Translations under genes and position numbers: made by a program | Origin: Maribacter luteus | GTDB lineage: Bacteria > Bacteroidota > Bacteroidia > Flavobacteriales > Flavobacteriaceae | Reading direction: 5' to 3' | Assembly: GCF_009674825.1 (NCBI RefSeq) | Contig: NZ_WKJH01000018.1 | Span: 62,001 to 126,000, forward strand | Length of the DNA stretch: 64,000 nucleotides | Notes under the pieces: generated by a model | What the model was told of the DNA's origin: nothing | The model's database searches: none | The model's input: only the letters and a program-made list of their open reading frames with translations | Shown here: positions 1 through 9,445 of the stretch, in pieces | How positions within the stretch are numbered: position 1 is the stretch's first letter | How the letters are laid out: every line of letters begins with the position of its first letter

Positions 1-1371
1 CATGTTGCCTGTGGACTCACTCAAGAAATCATCTTGGGCTTCCATCCAACTAAATAAATCTTTTTTCAATTTTTTTTTGACAGATTGTAATTCTGGGTTC
101 TGGGTCAAATTATTTTGCTCAAATGGGTCACTCTCCAAATCGTACAATTCCTCAAGAGGTTCATCTTTAAAGGCATTAGCCCCTCTTTTAATAAAGTAAT
201 CTACATTGGGTTTTCCTGTTAGATTTTGTTCAACTACTTCCAAAGAATTAAAGTTTCGGATGTATTTATATCGATTGTCACGAATCATTCTTGAAGGGAA
301 AACCTCAGAATTTAAAATATTTTGGTTGGTTCTTACTCCATATACGTATTTATTTATTTGAACATCATTTCCTTGTAGAAGTCGTAAGAAACTATTACCA
401 TCCATACCCTCCGTGGCCTTACCACCTGCGATCTCGATAAATGTTGGTAAAACGTCTGTATAATGAATCAACTGATTTGATGTAGTCCCAGGCTTAATTA
501 CTTTTGGCCAACGTGCTACAAATGGCACTTTTAAACCGATGTCTTTGACCGTAAACTTTCCGGAGACACCATGATCTGCACTATAAATAAATAGTGTATT
601 GTCATCTAAGTACCTATCTACTAAGTCTAACACATTTTCTATTTGCGTATTATCTTCTTCAATACTTCGGTAATAACCTGCTTTAGATTTTACATATTCT
701 GGATTATCCTTTTTATTTATATTAAAAGGATAAAATTTAATATCGTCGACATTCGGGTTTTCAACATCAAAATACTTCCCATGAGGATATTTTGATGTGA
801 TGAACATACAAAACGGTTTTTTTGATGTTTTGAAATAACTTTCTATACTATCCAAAGGAATATAATACCTTGGAACATTCTTTTTGGGCACTGGTTCCCA
901 TTCTTTATCCCAATCATAAACACTCGAAGGTTTTACATGGCTTTTCCCTGCAAGAAGAACATCGTAACCTAATTTTCGCATTCGTGTGGTTACACTCTCT
1001 ATTTTTGATTTTGTAGAGGTATGATTTGCAAAACATCCATTTTTAAGAGGGTAATCACCCGTAAAAAGTTGGGATCTACTGGGAGCACAAATGGCCTGCG
1101 CTGTAAAGGCATTTTTAAACAACATTCCTTCTTTGGCAAGTTGGTCTACCGCAGACGTATTTACTTTTTCATTGCCATAACAGCCATAATCATATACATC
1201 TTGATCGTCAGCTAGATAGAAAATGATATTTGGCCGATGGCTTTGGATGTCAACATTTTCTACTTTAACAATATCCTGCCTTTTTGAATCAGAACGATTA
1301 TTGCCCAAACACCCTTTAAGCAATATAGCGATAAAGCTTATAGGGATTAAAATTAAATGACTTTTTTTCAT
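1..1371 (-). CDS. S1-type sulfatase lipoprotein, 3' end outside window
   Basis: The frame is open from an ATG at 1371 to the left edge (457 codons, no stop), so the C-terminus is missing. The product starts with a hydrophobic stretch ending in a Cys at about residue 21 (lipoprotein-like). It carries the sulfatase metal-site sequence LADDQD near residues 53-58 and the active-site motif CAPSR with Cys 95, the residue that is oxidised to formylglycine in this family. Further along are the typical SADHG and DLESDP-type segments. Known role of the family: hydrolysis of sulfate esters on glycans. It lies 10 bp downstream of another sulfatase and is the last visible gene of the operon that starts at 16,421. 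The substrate position cannot be read from sequence; a sulfated rhamnose or xylose in an ulvan-like polymer is an inference. Confidence 0.9.
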   Translation of the reverse strand, partial: MKKSHLILIPISFIAILLKGCLGNNRSDSKRQDIVKVENVDIQSHRPNIIFYLADDQDVYDYGCYGNEKVNTSAVDQLAKEGMLFKNAFTAQAICAPSRSQLFTGDYPLKNGCFANHTSTKSKIESVTTRMRKLGYDVLLAGKSHVKPSSVYDWDKEWEPVPKKNVPRYYIPLDSIESYFKTSKKPFCMFITSKYPHGKYFDVENPNVDDIKFYPFNINKKDNPEYVKSKAGYYRSIEEDNTQIENVLDLVDRYLDDNTLFIYSADHGVSGKFTVKDIGLKVPFVARWPKVIKPGTTSNQLIHYTDVLPTFIEIAGGKATEGMDGNSFLRLLQGNDVQINKYVYGVRTNQNILNSEVFPSRMIRDNRYKYIRNFNSLEVVEQNLTGKPNVDYFIKRGANAFKDEPLEELYDLESDPFEQNNLTQNPELQSVKKKLKKDLFSWMEAQDDFLSESTGNM

Positions 1372-1381
1372 TTTACTATTT

Positions 1382-3082
1382 TCAATTGTTGTATTTTAAA
1401 ACTCCATTACCTTTTGGATAGGGTACTTTCCCACCATTTTCAACCCAAGTTCCAGTAGGTGCGTTATTAGCTTTTAGCCACGCTAACATTTCAGTATTCA
1501 TATTTAAAGCAATTTCCAAATTTTTTGAAGTTGGATTCTTTAAAAGATTTGTTTTTTCTGATATATCTTTATTCAAGTGGTACATTGTAAATTCTTCCGT
1601 TTCATAAAAATAAAAGAGCTTATAATAATCATCTCCAAAACGTTTTTGGATAACTGTTGAAGGGGAAAAACGTTCATCCATGTATCCAGGAAGGTGCCAA
1701 AATAAGTTGGTTCTTGACAAACGTGTTTCTTCACCTGTAAGGATGCCTGTAAAAGAAACACCGTCATATTGAGGTTTACTACCATCTTTTTTTTTCAGTT
1801 CAGAAATATCTGCTCCTGCAAAATCTGCCAGTGTAGGTAGAAAATCTATGGAATGTACCGCTTGGCTGGTTATTGTATTTTCTGGAATTATATCTGGATA
1901 ACAAACAATTAAGGGAACTCTAATACCACCTTCATTCAAATGGCCCTTTATACCTGTAAGCGGATCGTTTCTGTAAATGCCCCCATTATCGGAATAAAAT
2001 ATAAAAAGGGTATTGTTGGTAATATCATCGGAAAAATCACCATCGCCATTAGGATCTTTTAAAGCTCTATTTATTTTTCCAACGTTTTGATCCAAGAGCT
2101 CGATCATCGAAGCATATTCCGCAATACGCTTGCTTAAACCTCTTTTTAGATATTTTTGAGTTAGATCTTTTCGTCCTACGACATTGGAATGTACGGCATG
2201 AAATGGGACATATAAAAAGAAAGGCCTTTCATCATTCGCTTTTTCTTTAATATAATCTACTGAAAAATCGCCAATAGCATCTGTAAGGTGTTTAGGGGTT
2301 GCTTTCAAAAGTGACAACTCACTTTGGGTATTGCATGGCTTAAGGACCCCATCTATATACTCTTGGTCATAAGGCTTTGCGTACTTATCAACATATTCTG
2401 AGCCAAAAGTCCATCCTACGTTATCGGAATTTAATGCTAAATAGTAGGACTTTGTCTTTTCTCCCTGAACAAAACCAGTAATGATATGATGAATGTCTGC
2501 AGGTAAATCAATACCGTAGTCGCCTTTTAAAGGATGTGGCGTACCATGGCTTTTACCAACAAAGGCGGTTTGGTAACCTTGCGATTTAAAGACATCGAAT
2601 ATATTGATTCCGTCTTCCGAAATTACTTTTTGTTGCTTAAACGGTTTTATAGGTAAATTAGGGAACCCTTGTGTTCTTTGGTCTTGTCTGTTTAAGGACC
2701 CTACGTTATATACCTGATTATCGATTCCTGTAGGATACTGACCACTGATAAGCGAAGCTCTAGTGGGGGCGCAGTTTTGATTGGTGTAGGCATTGGTAAA
2801 AGATATCCCTTGGGATGCTAATTTATCTATTTGGGGTGTTTCATAAATCTTGGATCCTCTATTGCCATTTGTATTACCAGTGCTAACATCTACCCAACCT
2901 AAATCGTCGGCAAAAAGAAATACAATGTTTGGTTTTTTATTATAATTCTTATTTCTTTCCAAGGTCCCTGTTTTACAGCCGAACATTAGAATCGCGGTAC
3001 AAATGAACATTGGGAATTTTGAAAATCCCTTGTTGTTGAGTATATTCTGATGACCATAGAAAAAGGATGTTGTTATATGCAT
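1382..3082 (-). CDS. S1-type sulfatase
   Basis: A 566-residue sulfatase. It contains FADDLGW near residue 57, the active-site motif CAPTR with Cys 104, and SDNGG in the middle of the chain, all standard for formylglycine-dependent arylsulfatase-like enzymes. The stated start gives an unusually long leader. The Met at residue 25 opens a hydrophobic stretch followed by a Cys at 36, so the real start may be there, giving a lipoprotein. Spacing is 10 bp to the next sulfatase and 37 bp from the preceding one, so three sulfatases are transcribed in a row. The CxPTR form is a normal variant of the CxPSR signature. Maturation needs a formylglycine-generating enzyme or an anaerobic maturase, neither of which is in the window. 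Confidence 0.9.
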   Translation of the reverse strand: MHITTSFFYGHQNILNNKGFSKFPMFICTAILMFGCKTGTLERNKNYNKKPNIVFLFADDLGWVDVSTGNTNGNRGSKIYETPQIDKLASQGISFTNAYTNQNCAPTRASLISGQYPTGIDNQVYNVGSLNRQDQRTQGFPNLPIKPFKQQKVISEDGINIFDVFKSQGYQTAFVGKSHGTPHPLKGDYGIDLPADIHHIITGFVQGEKTKSYYLALNSDNVGWTFGSEYVDKYAKPYDQEYIDGVLKPCNTQSELSLLKATPKHLTDAIGDFSVDYIKEKANDERPFFLYVPFHAVHSNVVGRKDLTQKYLKRGLSKRIAEYASMIELLDQNVGKINRALKDPNGDGDFSDDITNNTLFIFYSDNGGIYRNDPLTGIKGHLNEGGIRVPLIVCYPDIIPENTITSQAVHSIDFLPTLADFAGADISELKKKDGSKPQYDGVSFTGILTGEETRLSRTNLFWHLPGYMDERFSPSTVIQKRFGDDYYKLFYFYETEEFTMYHLNKDISEKTNLLKNPTSKNLEIALNMNTEMLAWLKANNAPTGTWVENGGKVPYPKGNGVLKYNN

Positions 3083-3119
3083 AACCGATAACTTTTAATG
3101 GCTTTCTTCATTTGGATTA

Positions 3120-4607
3120 TTATTCTAACACAGGCTTTGGAGATTGTACCACACCTTTACCATTATCAAACTCCCAATAAGGAATGGCGGGTTTTTTCAC
3201 ATCAAATTTGTAATTGTACTTATTTAGGTAATAATCCCTGGATTTAATTTCATCGCCAATTTGAGTTAATTTTGCGTTCAAGGTACTATCTAACTTTTGT
3301 TGAAGTTTTTTAAACTTAGGCTTACCAAGTAGGTTGTTTTGCTGGTATGGGTCGCTAATATTATCAAAGAACATATTTGGCCCATCTGGTGTCTTGGAAT
3401 ATGTGTATTGTTTGGTTCTAATAGCTCTATATGGAGGATTTTTGTAACTACCTGCAAAAGGTGCAACATTCATGACCAAAGCAGCACGGTCGGCATTCGG
3501 ATCAGGATTTTTCATTAATTCGGATAAATCTTCACCTTCAATACCTTCAGGAATTTTAATATTCGATAAACTTAATAGTGAGGGTAAAATATCAGGTGTA
3601 TTAATAGGAGCATTTACCAATGATCCTTTTTGTTTGTTTATTCCTGGACATTTAATTAAAAAAGGCACACGTACTGATTCGTCCCAAGCCAACTGTTTTT
3701 GAAAAGGTCTTACATCATGGGCACCCATCATTTCACCATGGTCGGCCGAAAACACAATAATGGTATTGTCAGAAAGATTTAAAGAATCTATTTGTTTTAA
3801 CAAAAGCCCAATGGCCTCATCAGTTGCAGTGGCATGTGCGTAGTAACCTTGCAATTCTTCTCTACTACGTTTTTCAAATTTTTTAGTAACATTTGGATTT
3901 AGGGTTAAAGAATCAGGTGGATACATATCCTTATACTTTTGAGGTGCGGTGTGGTGAGGAAAATGAGGTGTGGCAATAGATAATACTGCTAAAAACGGCG
4001 CAGCATCTTTCGCATGTTTCGCTAAATATTGATTGGCATCTTCAACAATAGCAAAAGGCGAATATTCGCCCCAATACTTTAATTCGGTATCATCATTATC
4101 ATAATAAGGCATCTTATTGTAATCGTGCGAACATTCTAATGCTTTCCAATACTCAAAACCTTGACGTCTTTCCTTGGGAATATAAGCGGAACGGCCATGA
4201 CCATCTAAATGCCATTTACCCCAATAAGCCGTGTTGTAACCTTCGGCTTTGTAAATTTCTGCCATGGTTAGTTCTTCAGAAGGTAAATACAGGTCATTTA
4301 CGAACATTCCAGTCGTTGTTGGGAATTTACCGGTCAATAATGATGCTCTGTGCGGAGTACAAACAGGTAAAACCGATACCGCATTGGTAAAGTTTACCGC
4401 TGTTTTTTCAAAAGCATCCAAATTAGGTGTTTTAACATCTGGATTACCGGCATAACCGAAGGCAGAACTGCGCCATTGGTCCGTTAAGATGTAAACAATG
4501 TTCGGTTTTTCAGATTCATTGATCGGTTCCTTTTTTACTTCTTCCTTGCAACTTAAAAGAGTAAAAAACACCCAAGCTAAAACGAATTTTTCTTTTCTTA
4601 TTTTCAT
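3120..4607 (-). CDS. S1-type sulfatase lipoprotein
   Basis: A 495-residue sulfatase. I prefer the ATG at 4607 over an in-frame ATG at 4631. The 4607 start gives a short signal peptide ending in LLSC (Cys 20) and makes an ATGA overlap with the stop of the upstream GH106-like gene, a typical sign of translational coupling. Motifs are ILTDQW near the N-terminus, the active-site motif CTPHR (Cys 83 from the 4607 start) and SADHGEMMGAHD. The CTPHR signature and overall layout resemble the sulfatase group often annotated as arylsulfatase A or choline-sulfatase-like. The coupling to the GH106-like gene suggests the two act on the same oligosaccharide, which is an inference. Confidence 0.9.
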   Translation of the reverse strand: MKIRKEKFVLAWVFFTLLSCKEEVKKEPINESEKPNIVYILTDQWRSSAFGYAGNPDVKTPNLDAFEKTAVNFTNAVSVLPVCTPHRASLLTGKFPTTTGMFVNDLYLPSEELTMAEIYKAEGYNTAYWGKWHLDGHGRSAYIPKERRQGFEYWKALECSHDYNKMPYYDNDDTELKYWGEYSPFAIVEDANQYLAKHAKDAAPFLAVLSIATPHFPHHTAPQKYKDMYPPDSLTLNPNVTKKFEKRSREELQGYYAHATATDEAIGLLLKQIDSLNLSDNTIIVFSADHGEMMGAHDVRPFQKQLAWDESVRVPFLIKCPGINKQKGSLVNAPINTPDILPSLLSLSNIKIPEGIEGEDLSELMKNPDPNADRAALVMNVAPFAGSYKNPPYRAIRTKQYTYSKTPDGPNMFFDNISDPYQQNNLLGKPKFKKLQQKLDSTLNAKLTQIGDEIKSRDYYLNKYNYKFDVKKPAIPYWEFDNGKGVVQSPKPVLE

Positions 4608-6892
4608 TTTGAATTTTGGTTTGAGACCCAAAAAGTAGTACTAACCGGTTTTAGGGTTAATGTACCTTTGGTAAATATGTTGTTATTTATTTTGAAATGG
4701 CTTGTGTTGTCCAAACGCATTATTTTTCCGGAATGTGGGTTGGCCTGGTATAAGTCTAGTTTGCCTTTTAGAGTTACCTCGGTTTCTATAAGATCGTCAC
4801 TTGAATTGGAAAAGAAATAAATATCCTTGCCTTCCTTTATTTTATGGATGTAATTAAACTTACCCAACTCTGAAGATAGGACCGGTTTTGGTGAAAATTC
4901 AACATCGGAAACCACATGTGTTTTTAGGGCTTCGGATAAATTCTTTTCATTCGGGTTGGGAATATGAATAGCCTCGCCGCCCGAAGTATTGTCACTAACA
5001 TGAATTTCGGTAATTGCACTAACTTCAGGGTTTATATTGAAAATTTCAAGGATCAATGCCTTGACTTTTTCATCCTGTCCCATTTCTGAAGATTTAAAAG
5101 GCAACTGTCCGGCAGAGATTACCAAACCACCTTTGTCGTAAAATTTCTTTATTTTCTCCAATGTTTTCAATGAGATAATTTTGCAACCGGTAAGTATGAG
5201 TGCATCGTACTTTTGCTTATTTTCATGATTGTTCAAGAGCACAGAACCATTAGCTATTTCATATTTACTATCCAAAAAGTACTCAGGATGTATAAAGGTG
5301 AAATCTTGTCGCAGGTCGTTGGTCAACAAACCACTGATTTCTTGGTAATTTGTTTCTGGGGAAATGAAAAAACCCTGTCGTGGATTTTTAGGATCTTCAA
5401 AACGGTACCAACCGGCCAATTCTTCAAAGGGATACAATACACCAATATTCGCTACCCGTTTCCCGCCTTGTAATAACATGCAAGACCTGCCTACGAAATT
5501 GGAATAATCGGGTAGGGCAGGAGCCAACTTTTCACTGTATGGGGAAACTAAAGGTGAAATGTAAACTTGATCGGGGTTATACCACATACCGTGAGGAATC
5601 ACAAAATTCACGCCACGGGAGAAAAGGTCCATAGCAGATCTGTAAAGCATTAACGAATCAAATGTTTTTTCTTTATAAGCCCCGTATATTTCCGTGGCTA
5701 CTACCGGTTTGTCATAATAATCTGCTGCCGAACTAATAAGTTTATGTCCGTTTTGTCCGAATTGATATCCAATGATGGCATCGGTCAAGGGAATAGCGGT
5801 ATGCCTATAAAATTTAAAAATATCCGCATTCATATCAATTGGTGTTGGGTCATAATTTCCTGGTGGGTGCCCTGTATCTTTCAGTCCGTTTTTTTTTGTC
5901 CATTCCCCAACTAATTTGGGGAAACCTTCGGCCAGTAATTCTGCACGTGTATTGAAAAAGGCATGGCGTACAGCTTCTGTTTCCGGACCTATATTGTACC
6001 ATAATGCGGGATACCATGGTTTTGGGTCATACCCGTTCACTTCCTCGAATTTATCATTGAAAAGACCTGTCCAGGTTCTTGGGTGTTTCCAAAAGCCTAC
6101 ATCATCGAAGAAGGTCATTTTAATGGTGTTACCAAAATAGGATCCAAAGTTCTCTTTATATACATCGTAGGTCATACTTATCATTTCCCTGACCGCTGTA
6201 GTGTCCATATAATCTACTACAGGAAATGCTTTATGATAACTATCCTTGACCAAGGTAAAGTACATGATTTTCCATGACCCTTTGGGTACTTTCCATACTA
6301 ATATCCCATTCTTGATGTAATCGTTAAGTACAATTCGCTCCAAGGTCTTTGGGTTCATTGCAACTGTGGAAAGTAATTTGCCATTTGGTATCTTATCCTT
6401 GAAATTTGAAGGTCCATTTGCCAATTTTTCCACTTTATCTAAACGTTTCATGGTATGTTGGGGAAACAGTTCGCCCATTTTACCTCCTGCCATTCCACTA
6501 GGAAAATCGTTGTCATCGTATAAAATAACTTGCATATCCAATTCTTCAGCAGTATTTAGAACATCCTGAAAACGGTTTATATATTGGGGAGTAAGAAACT
6601 TAGGCATGGTACCGGGTTTCCCGTTTTTTTTTGGGGCTAAAGGCAGAACACTTATTCCTGAAAAACCAGCCAGTTCCTTGGCATCTTTCATTTGCTTTTG
6701 AATACCTTGGGTGGTGAGCTCGCCATTCATATGCCAAAAAGGCATGGGTTTATAGGCCGATGGTGGATTCTCAAAATCTTGTACAAAATTTGCAGATAGG
6801 ACAGTGTTGTCTGATTGGCAAGAATTAAATAATAGGCCAAGTGATATAACAAGGATTGATTTCCAAATATGATGTTCATATGGTATAGCCAT
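4604..6892 (-). CDS. GH106-like putative alpha-L-rhamnosidase lipoprotein
   Basis: A 762-residue lipoprotein (signal peptide, Cys at about 25). The N-terminal segment contains PFWHMNGELT followed by a helix with KELAGFSGISVLPL and then LYDDNDFPSG, the pattern seen in GH106 alpha-L-rhamnosidases and relatives (W-x-x-x-G, then 'agigGv.i', then a D-rich strand). The rest has TIM-barrel-like segments with FFDDVGFW and VVATEIYGAY, which supply acidic residues that could be catalytic, and a C-terminal beta-rich part. It sits in a rhamnosidase/sulfatase operon, 9 bp after the heparinase-like lyase gene and overlapping the next sulfatase by four bases. The family assignment is by pattern only. It could instead be one of the uncharacterised GH106-related families in PULs. 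Confidence 0.6.
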   Translation of the reverse strand: MAIPYEHHIWKSILVISLGLLFNSCQSDNTVLSANFVQDFENPPSAYKPMPFWHMNGELTTQGIQKQMKDAKELAGFSGISVLPLAPKKNGKPGTMPKFLTPQYINRFQDVLNTAEELDMQVILYDDNDFPSGMAGGKMGELFPQHTMKRLDKVEKLANGPSNFKDKIPNGKLLSTVAMNPKTLERIVLNDYIKNGILVWKVPKGSWKIMYFTLVKDSYHKAFPVVDYMDTTAVREMISMTYDVYKENFGSYFGNTIKMTFFDDVGFWKHPRTWTGLFNDKFEEVNGYDPKPWYPALWYNIGPETEAVRHAFFNTRAELLAEGFPKLVGEWTKKNGLKDTGHPPGNYDPTPIDMNADIFKFYRHTAIPLTDAIIGYQFGQNGHKLISSAADYYDKPVVATEIYGAYKEKTFDSLMLYRSAMDLFSRGVNFVIPHGMWYNPDQVYISPLVSPYSEKLAPALPDYSNFVGRSCMLLQGGKRVANIGVLYPFEELAGWYRFEDPKNPRQGFFISPETNYQEISGLLTNDLRQDFTFIHPEYFLDSKYEIANGSVLLNNHENKQKYDALILTGCKIISLKTLEKIKKFYDKGGLVISAGQLPFKSSEMGQDEKVKALILEIFNINPEVSAITEIHVSDNTSGGEAIHIPNPNEKNLSEALKTHVVSDVEFSPKPVLSSELGKFNYIHKIKEGKDIYFFSNSSDDLIETEVTLKGKLDLYQANPHSGKIMRLDNTSHFKINNNIFTKGTLTLKPVSTTFWVSNQNSK

Positions 6893-6901
6893 ACAATAGT
6901 A

Positions 6902-9409
6902 TTATAGGTTTCTTAATATTCCTTTTTGTTCTTGGTTGGATCTCAGCTCCTGTGTATTGAACTTAAGTAGTTCACCTTGCCCTATGTAAAGGGTGACTTT
7001 GGAAGTGTTTTTAACGACGGTCTTACGTACAATCCCGAATCGCCCTTTGAAGTACAGGTTCAATTTATCATTTTTATAAATGGCATTGTCCCTGTCCTGT
7101 ACAATGATAATGTCGGTTATAAGCGAATCTTCAACTTTGGATGTTACTACAGCACCGATTACCTTATCCTGATCCCATAAAGGATCCACTTTTTGCACAC
7201 TGGTATTTTTTTTGGTGGACGGTTCAAAAATACCAATGTAGGGTCGGTCCCAAGCTTCGCCCTTTTGTCGAATGGCCAATACTTGGGTCTTTTTATTTAT
7301 ATACCCATTTTTTGCTTCACGAGTTGGAGGTGCCAAGGCTTTGGTATATTTCCTGGACACTCCTTCAGGTATAAAAAGATGCATGTATCGATCATCGTAT
7401 TCAATGTCAAATCGAATTTTCATACCTTTCTTAGTGGCTTTTGTAGACTTTGTATTCTCATAATAACGCCAACCAGGAGATTTAACCACATCGCCAATAT
7501 CGTTTTGGTAGCGATCGGTCTTTTTCAATGATAGCTTTCGATCATTAAAACCACTGATTTGGGTTTTGTCGCCAATGTTATGATAGACATAATCATGAAA
7601 TTTATTTTCATCATTGGATTTAGAGCGAAACATATCAAAATAATATCCCGTAGTTGCACTAGTTCTTATAATACTTAAGGTACGTTCTTGTTTTACATTG
7701 TTTACGGTATCATCCAAGAATTGAGTGGCGAAATTGAACTCTTTGGATATTCTTTCTTCCAAATGCTTGGGTTCTGCGGCAATATTTACCGTTTTATTCT
7801 GCCAAACATTAGCCCCGCCCTTCCATGAACCTTCGTCCCGTCCATGTGACGTGCCGTTAACGACTACGGTGTTATTGCCTGCATATAACCTAAAATAATG
7901 TTCATGCAATGGTATTTTACGTTCCCTGACAGTAGGGGGGAGCCCGGCATTGGCAGACATTATGTAGCCTGCGCCGTATAACTCCATACTTATTCCTGTA
8001 AGGTGTGAGTGCACATAATGAGCCCCTCCAATGATACCACACAGTCCGTAAGCTTCATTGTTTTCTTCAACATAGTTACGTTGTACGGCAATACCTGCGT
8101 GGTCAACAATTACAGTGGCTTTGTTTAAATCAACAGAACCTTCAATTGTTTTGGGTATGGGTTGTCCCCAAAATAGCTGTAAGGGTTTGTAATTATTGAA
8201 GATATTGTCCGTAGCTATATTCGGATGGTAACCACCATTGGCCTCATATGAATTCTTAAGAGCAAGTTCCGCTTTCCGTTGTAGTTTTTTATATCCTTTT
8301 CTTGTCGCAAGGTTCAACGTATATCGATACAGATTACCTGTGCCGTCATTATAGCGTTTTGAGTCCCCGTAGCGGACGAAGGTTCTATTGGGGTGCCTTA
8401 AATAATCAAATAAAAAATTTCCCTCAAAAATATGTTGATAGTCGGCCGTTACCTCCATATCGGGTTTTATACGGTCAACGATGTTCAATACCATAGTGAT
8501 AATGGGCATAAAACTATAGCTAAGTGATTCTGGCCAAATGCCTTGCCCTGAGAACATAGGTAATATGGTATGCTTGAACGAATTCTGGTGCGCTGTGCCC
8601 TTTTCCCAAAAAACCTGGAACAAACGCTCACGTTCCGTGTCATCTTCAATACATAAAATTCCGAACAGTGCTCCCGGTGCAGTAAGTATGGGGTGATTGG
8701 AAATTGTCTTGCCGTGTACATCTGGCTTTCCATACTCTTGTAAAACATTGCCAACCATATTGGCAATTGCTTTTTGAGCCTTGCTATTGTCAAAAGCAAC
8801 TTGATGTCCTTTGGTTCTACTAAAAACTTTTACATTTTTCTGTTTTAAATAATCATAAATAAAATCATAGGCAACGGCAAATGGGGCGTAGGTGGTTCTG
8901 GGGTCAAAAAAAGCGTATCCGCAAATTGTTGTGGTTTTGGGTGTTTTAGGGGCCAAAACATCTATATATGCCCATAAGATATCGGCTGCAAACTGTGCAT
9001 ATTTTTCATCTTCCGTGAGGTAATAGAGTGCTCCGGCATTAGCGGCCAAAGACAATACTTTGTTATGTTCAGTGGCTAATGGGCCAGCTTCGCGTTCTTT
9101 GTTCTCATGGTCATTGGTTGCTAATGCAGGTATTTCATTTAAAATAGCTGACGGATTCGCTAAATGTATAAGTAAGATGCTATCTACGTGTTCATGTAGT
9201 TGGTCTACAATACTTTTGGCCCAATCATATTTTTCAATTTTTTCCAAAACCAGGCCTCTTTCATGCATGGTGGTATAAATTACCGGATGCTGTAAAGATT
9301 GTCCATTTACTGTAATCATTGTTAAAAAGAGAACAAACCTAATGATCTTGAGAAAGGCTTGGTTTATTGAAATACCTCTTTTAATATAGCGGATAATAGA
9401 ATTTCCCAT
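6902..9409 (-). CDS. Heparinase II/III-like polysaccharide lyase (or related uronyl dehydratase)
   Basis: An 835-residue secreted protein with an N-terminal hydrophobic leader ending near residue 37. Residues of about 40-400 look like an alpha/alpha toroid of the alginate-lyase/heparinase type, with ATEHNKVLSLAANAG near 112 and GQGIWPESLSYSF near 288-300. Residues of about 430-830 are beta-rich and begin with GGAHYVHSHLTGISMELYG (His 464, 467, 469), a pattern of the heparinase II/III C-terminal domain. Lyases of this type cleave uronic-acid-containing chains by beta-elimination. Inside a sulfatase/rhamnosidase PUL it is the best candidate for the chain-cleaving uronate enzyme. PL40 ulvan lyase and the ulvan oligosaccharide dehydratase of Formosa agariphila are family-level comparisons I would test first; I cannot tell which applies. 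Confidence 0.7.
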   Translation of the reverse strand: MGNSIIRYIKRGISINQAFLKIIRFVLFLTMITVNGQSLQHPVIYTTMHERGLVLEKIEKYDWAKSIVDQLHEHVDSILLIHLANPSAILNEIPALATNDHENKEREAGPLATEHNKVLSLAANAGALYYLTEDEKYAQFAADILWAYIDVLAPKTPKTTTICGYAFFDPRTTYAPFAVAYDFIYDYLKQKNVKVFSRTKGHQVAFDNSKAQKAIANMVGNVLQEYGKPDVHGKTISNHPILTAPGALFGILCIEDDTERERLFQVFWEKGTAHQNSFKHTILPMFSGQGIWPESLSYSFMPIITMVLNIVDRIKPDMEVTADYQHIFEGNFLFDYLRHPNRTFVRYGDSKRYNDGTGNLYRYTLNLATRKGYKKLQRKAELALKNSYEANGGYHPNIATDNIFNNYKPLQLFWGQPIPKTIEGSVDLNKATVIVDHAGIAVQRNYVEENNEAYGLCGIIGGAHYVHSHLTGISMELYGAGYIMSANAGLPPTVRERKIPLHEHYFRLYAGNNTVVVNGTSHGRDEGSWKGGANVWQNKTVNIAAEPKHLEERISKEFNFATQFLDDTVNNVKQERTLSIIRTSATTGYYFDMFRSKSNDENKFHDYVYHNIGDKTQISGFNDRKLSLKKTDRYQNDIGDVVKSPGWRYYENTKSTKATKKGMKIRFDIEYDDRYMHLFIPEGVSRKYTKALAPPTREAKNGYINKKTQVLAIRQKGEAWDRPYIGIFEPSTKKNTSVQKVDPLWDQDKVIGAVVTSKVEDSLITDIIIVQDRDNAIYKNDKLNLYFKGRFGIVRKTVVKNTSKVTLYIGQGELLKFNTQELRSNQEQKGILRNL

Positions 9410-9445
9410 GTTTAATATGAAGTTTTAACCTAATAGCCGTTAATT

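Noticed and set aside
7141-7531. Overlapping plus-strand open frames inside the lyase gene
   Set aside because: They are antisense to a well-supported coding frame, overlap each other and show no recognisable protein features.
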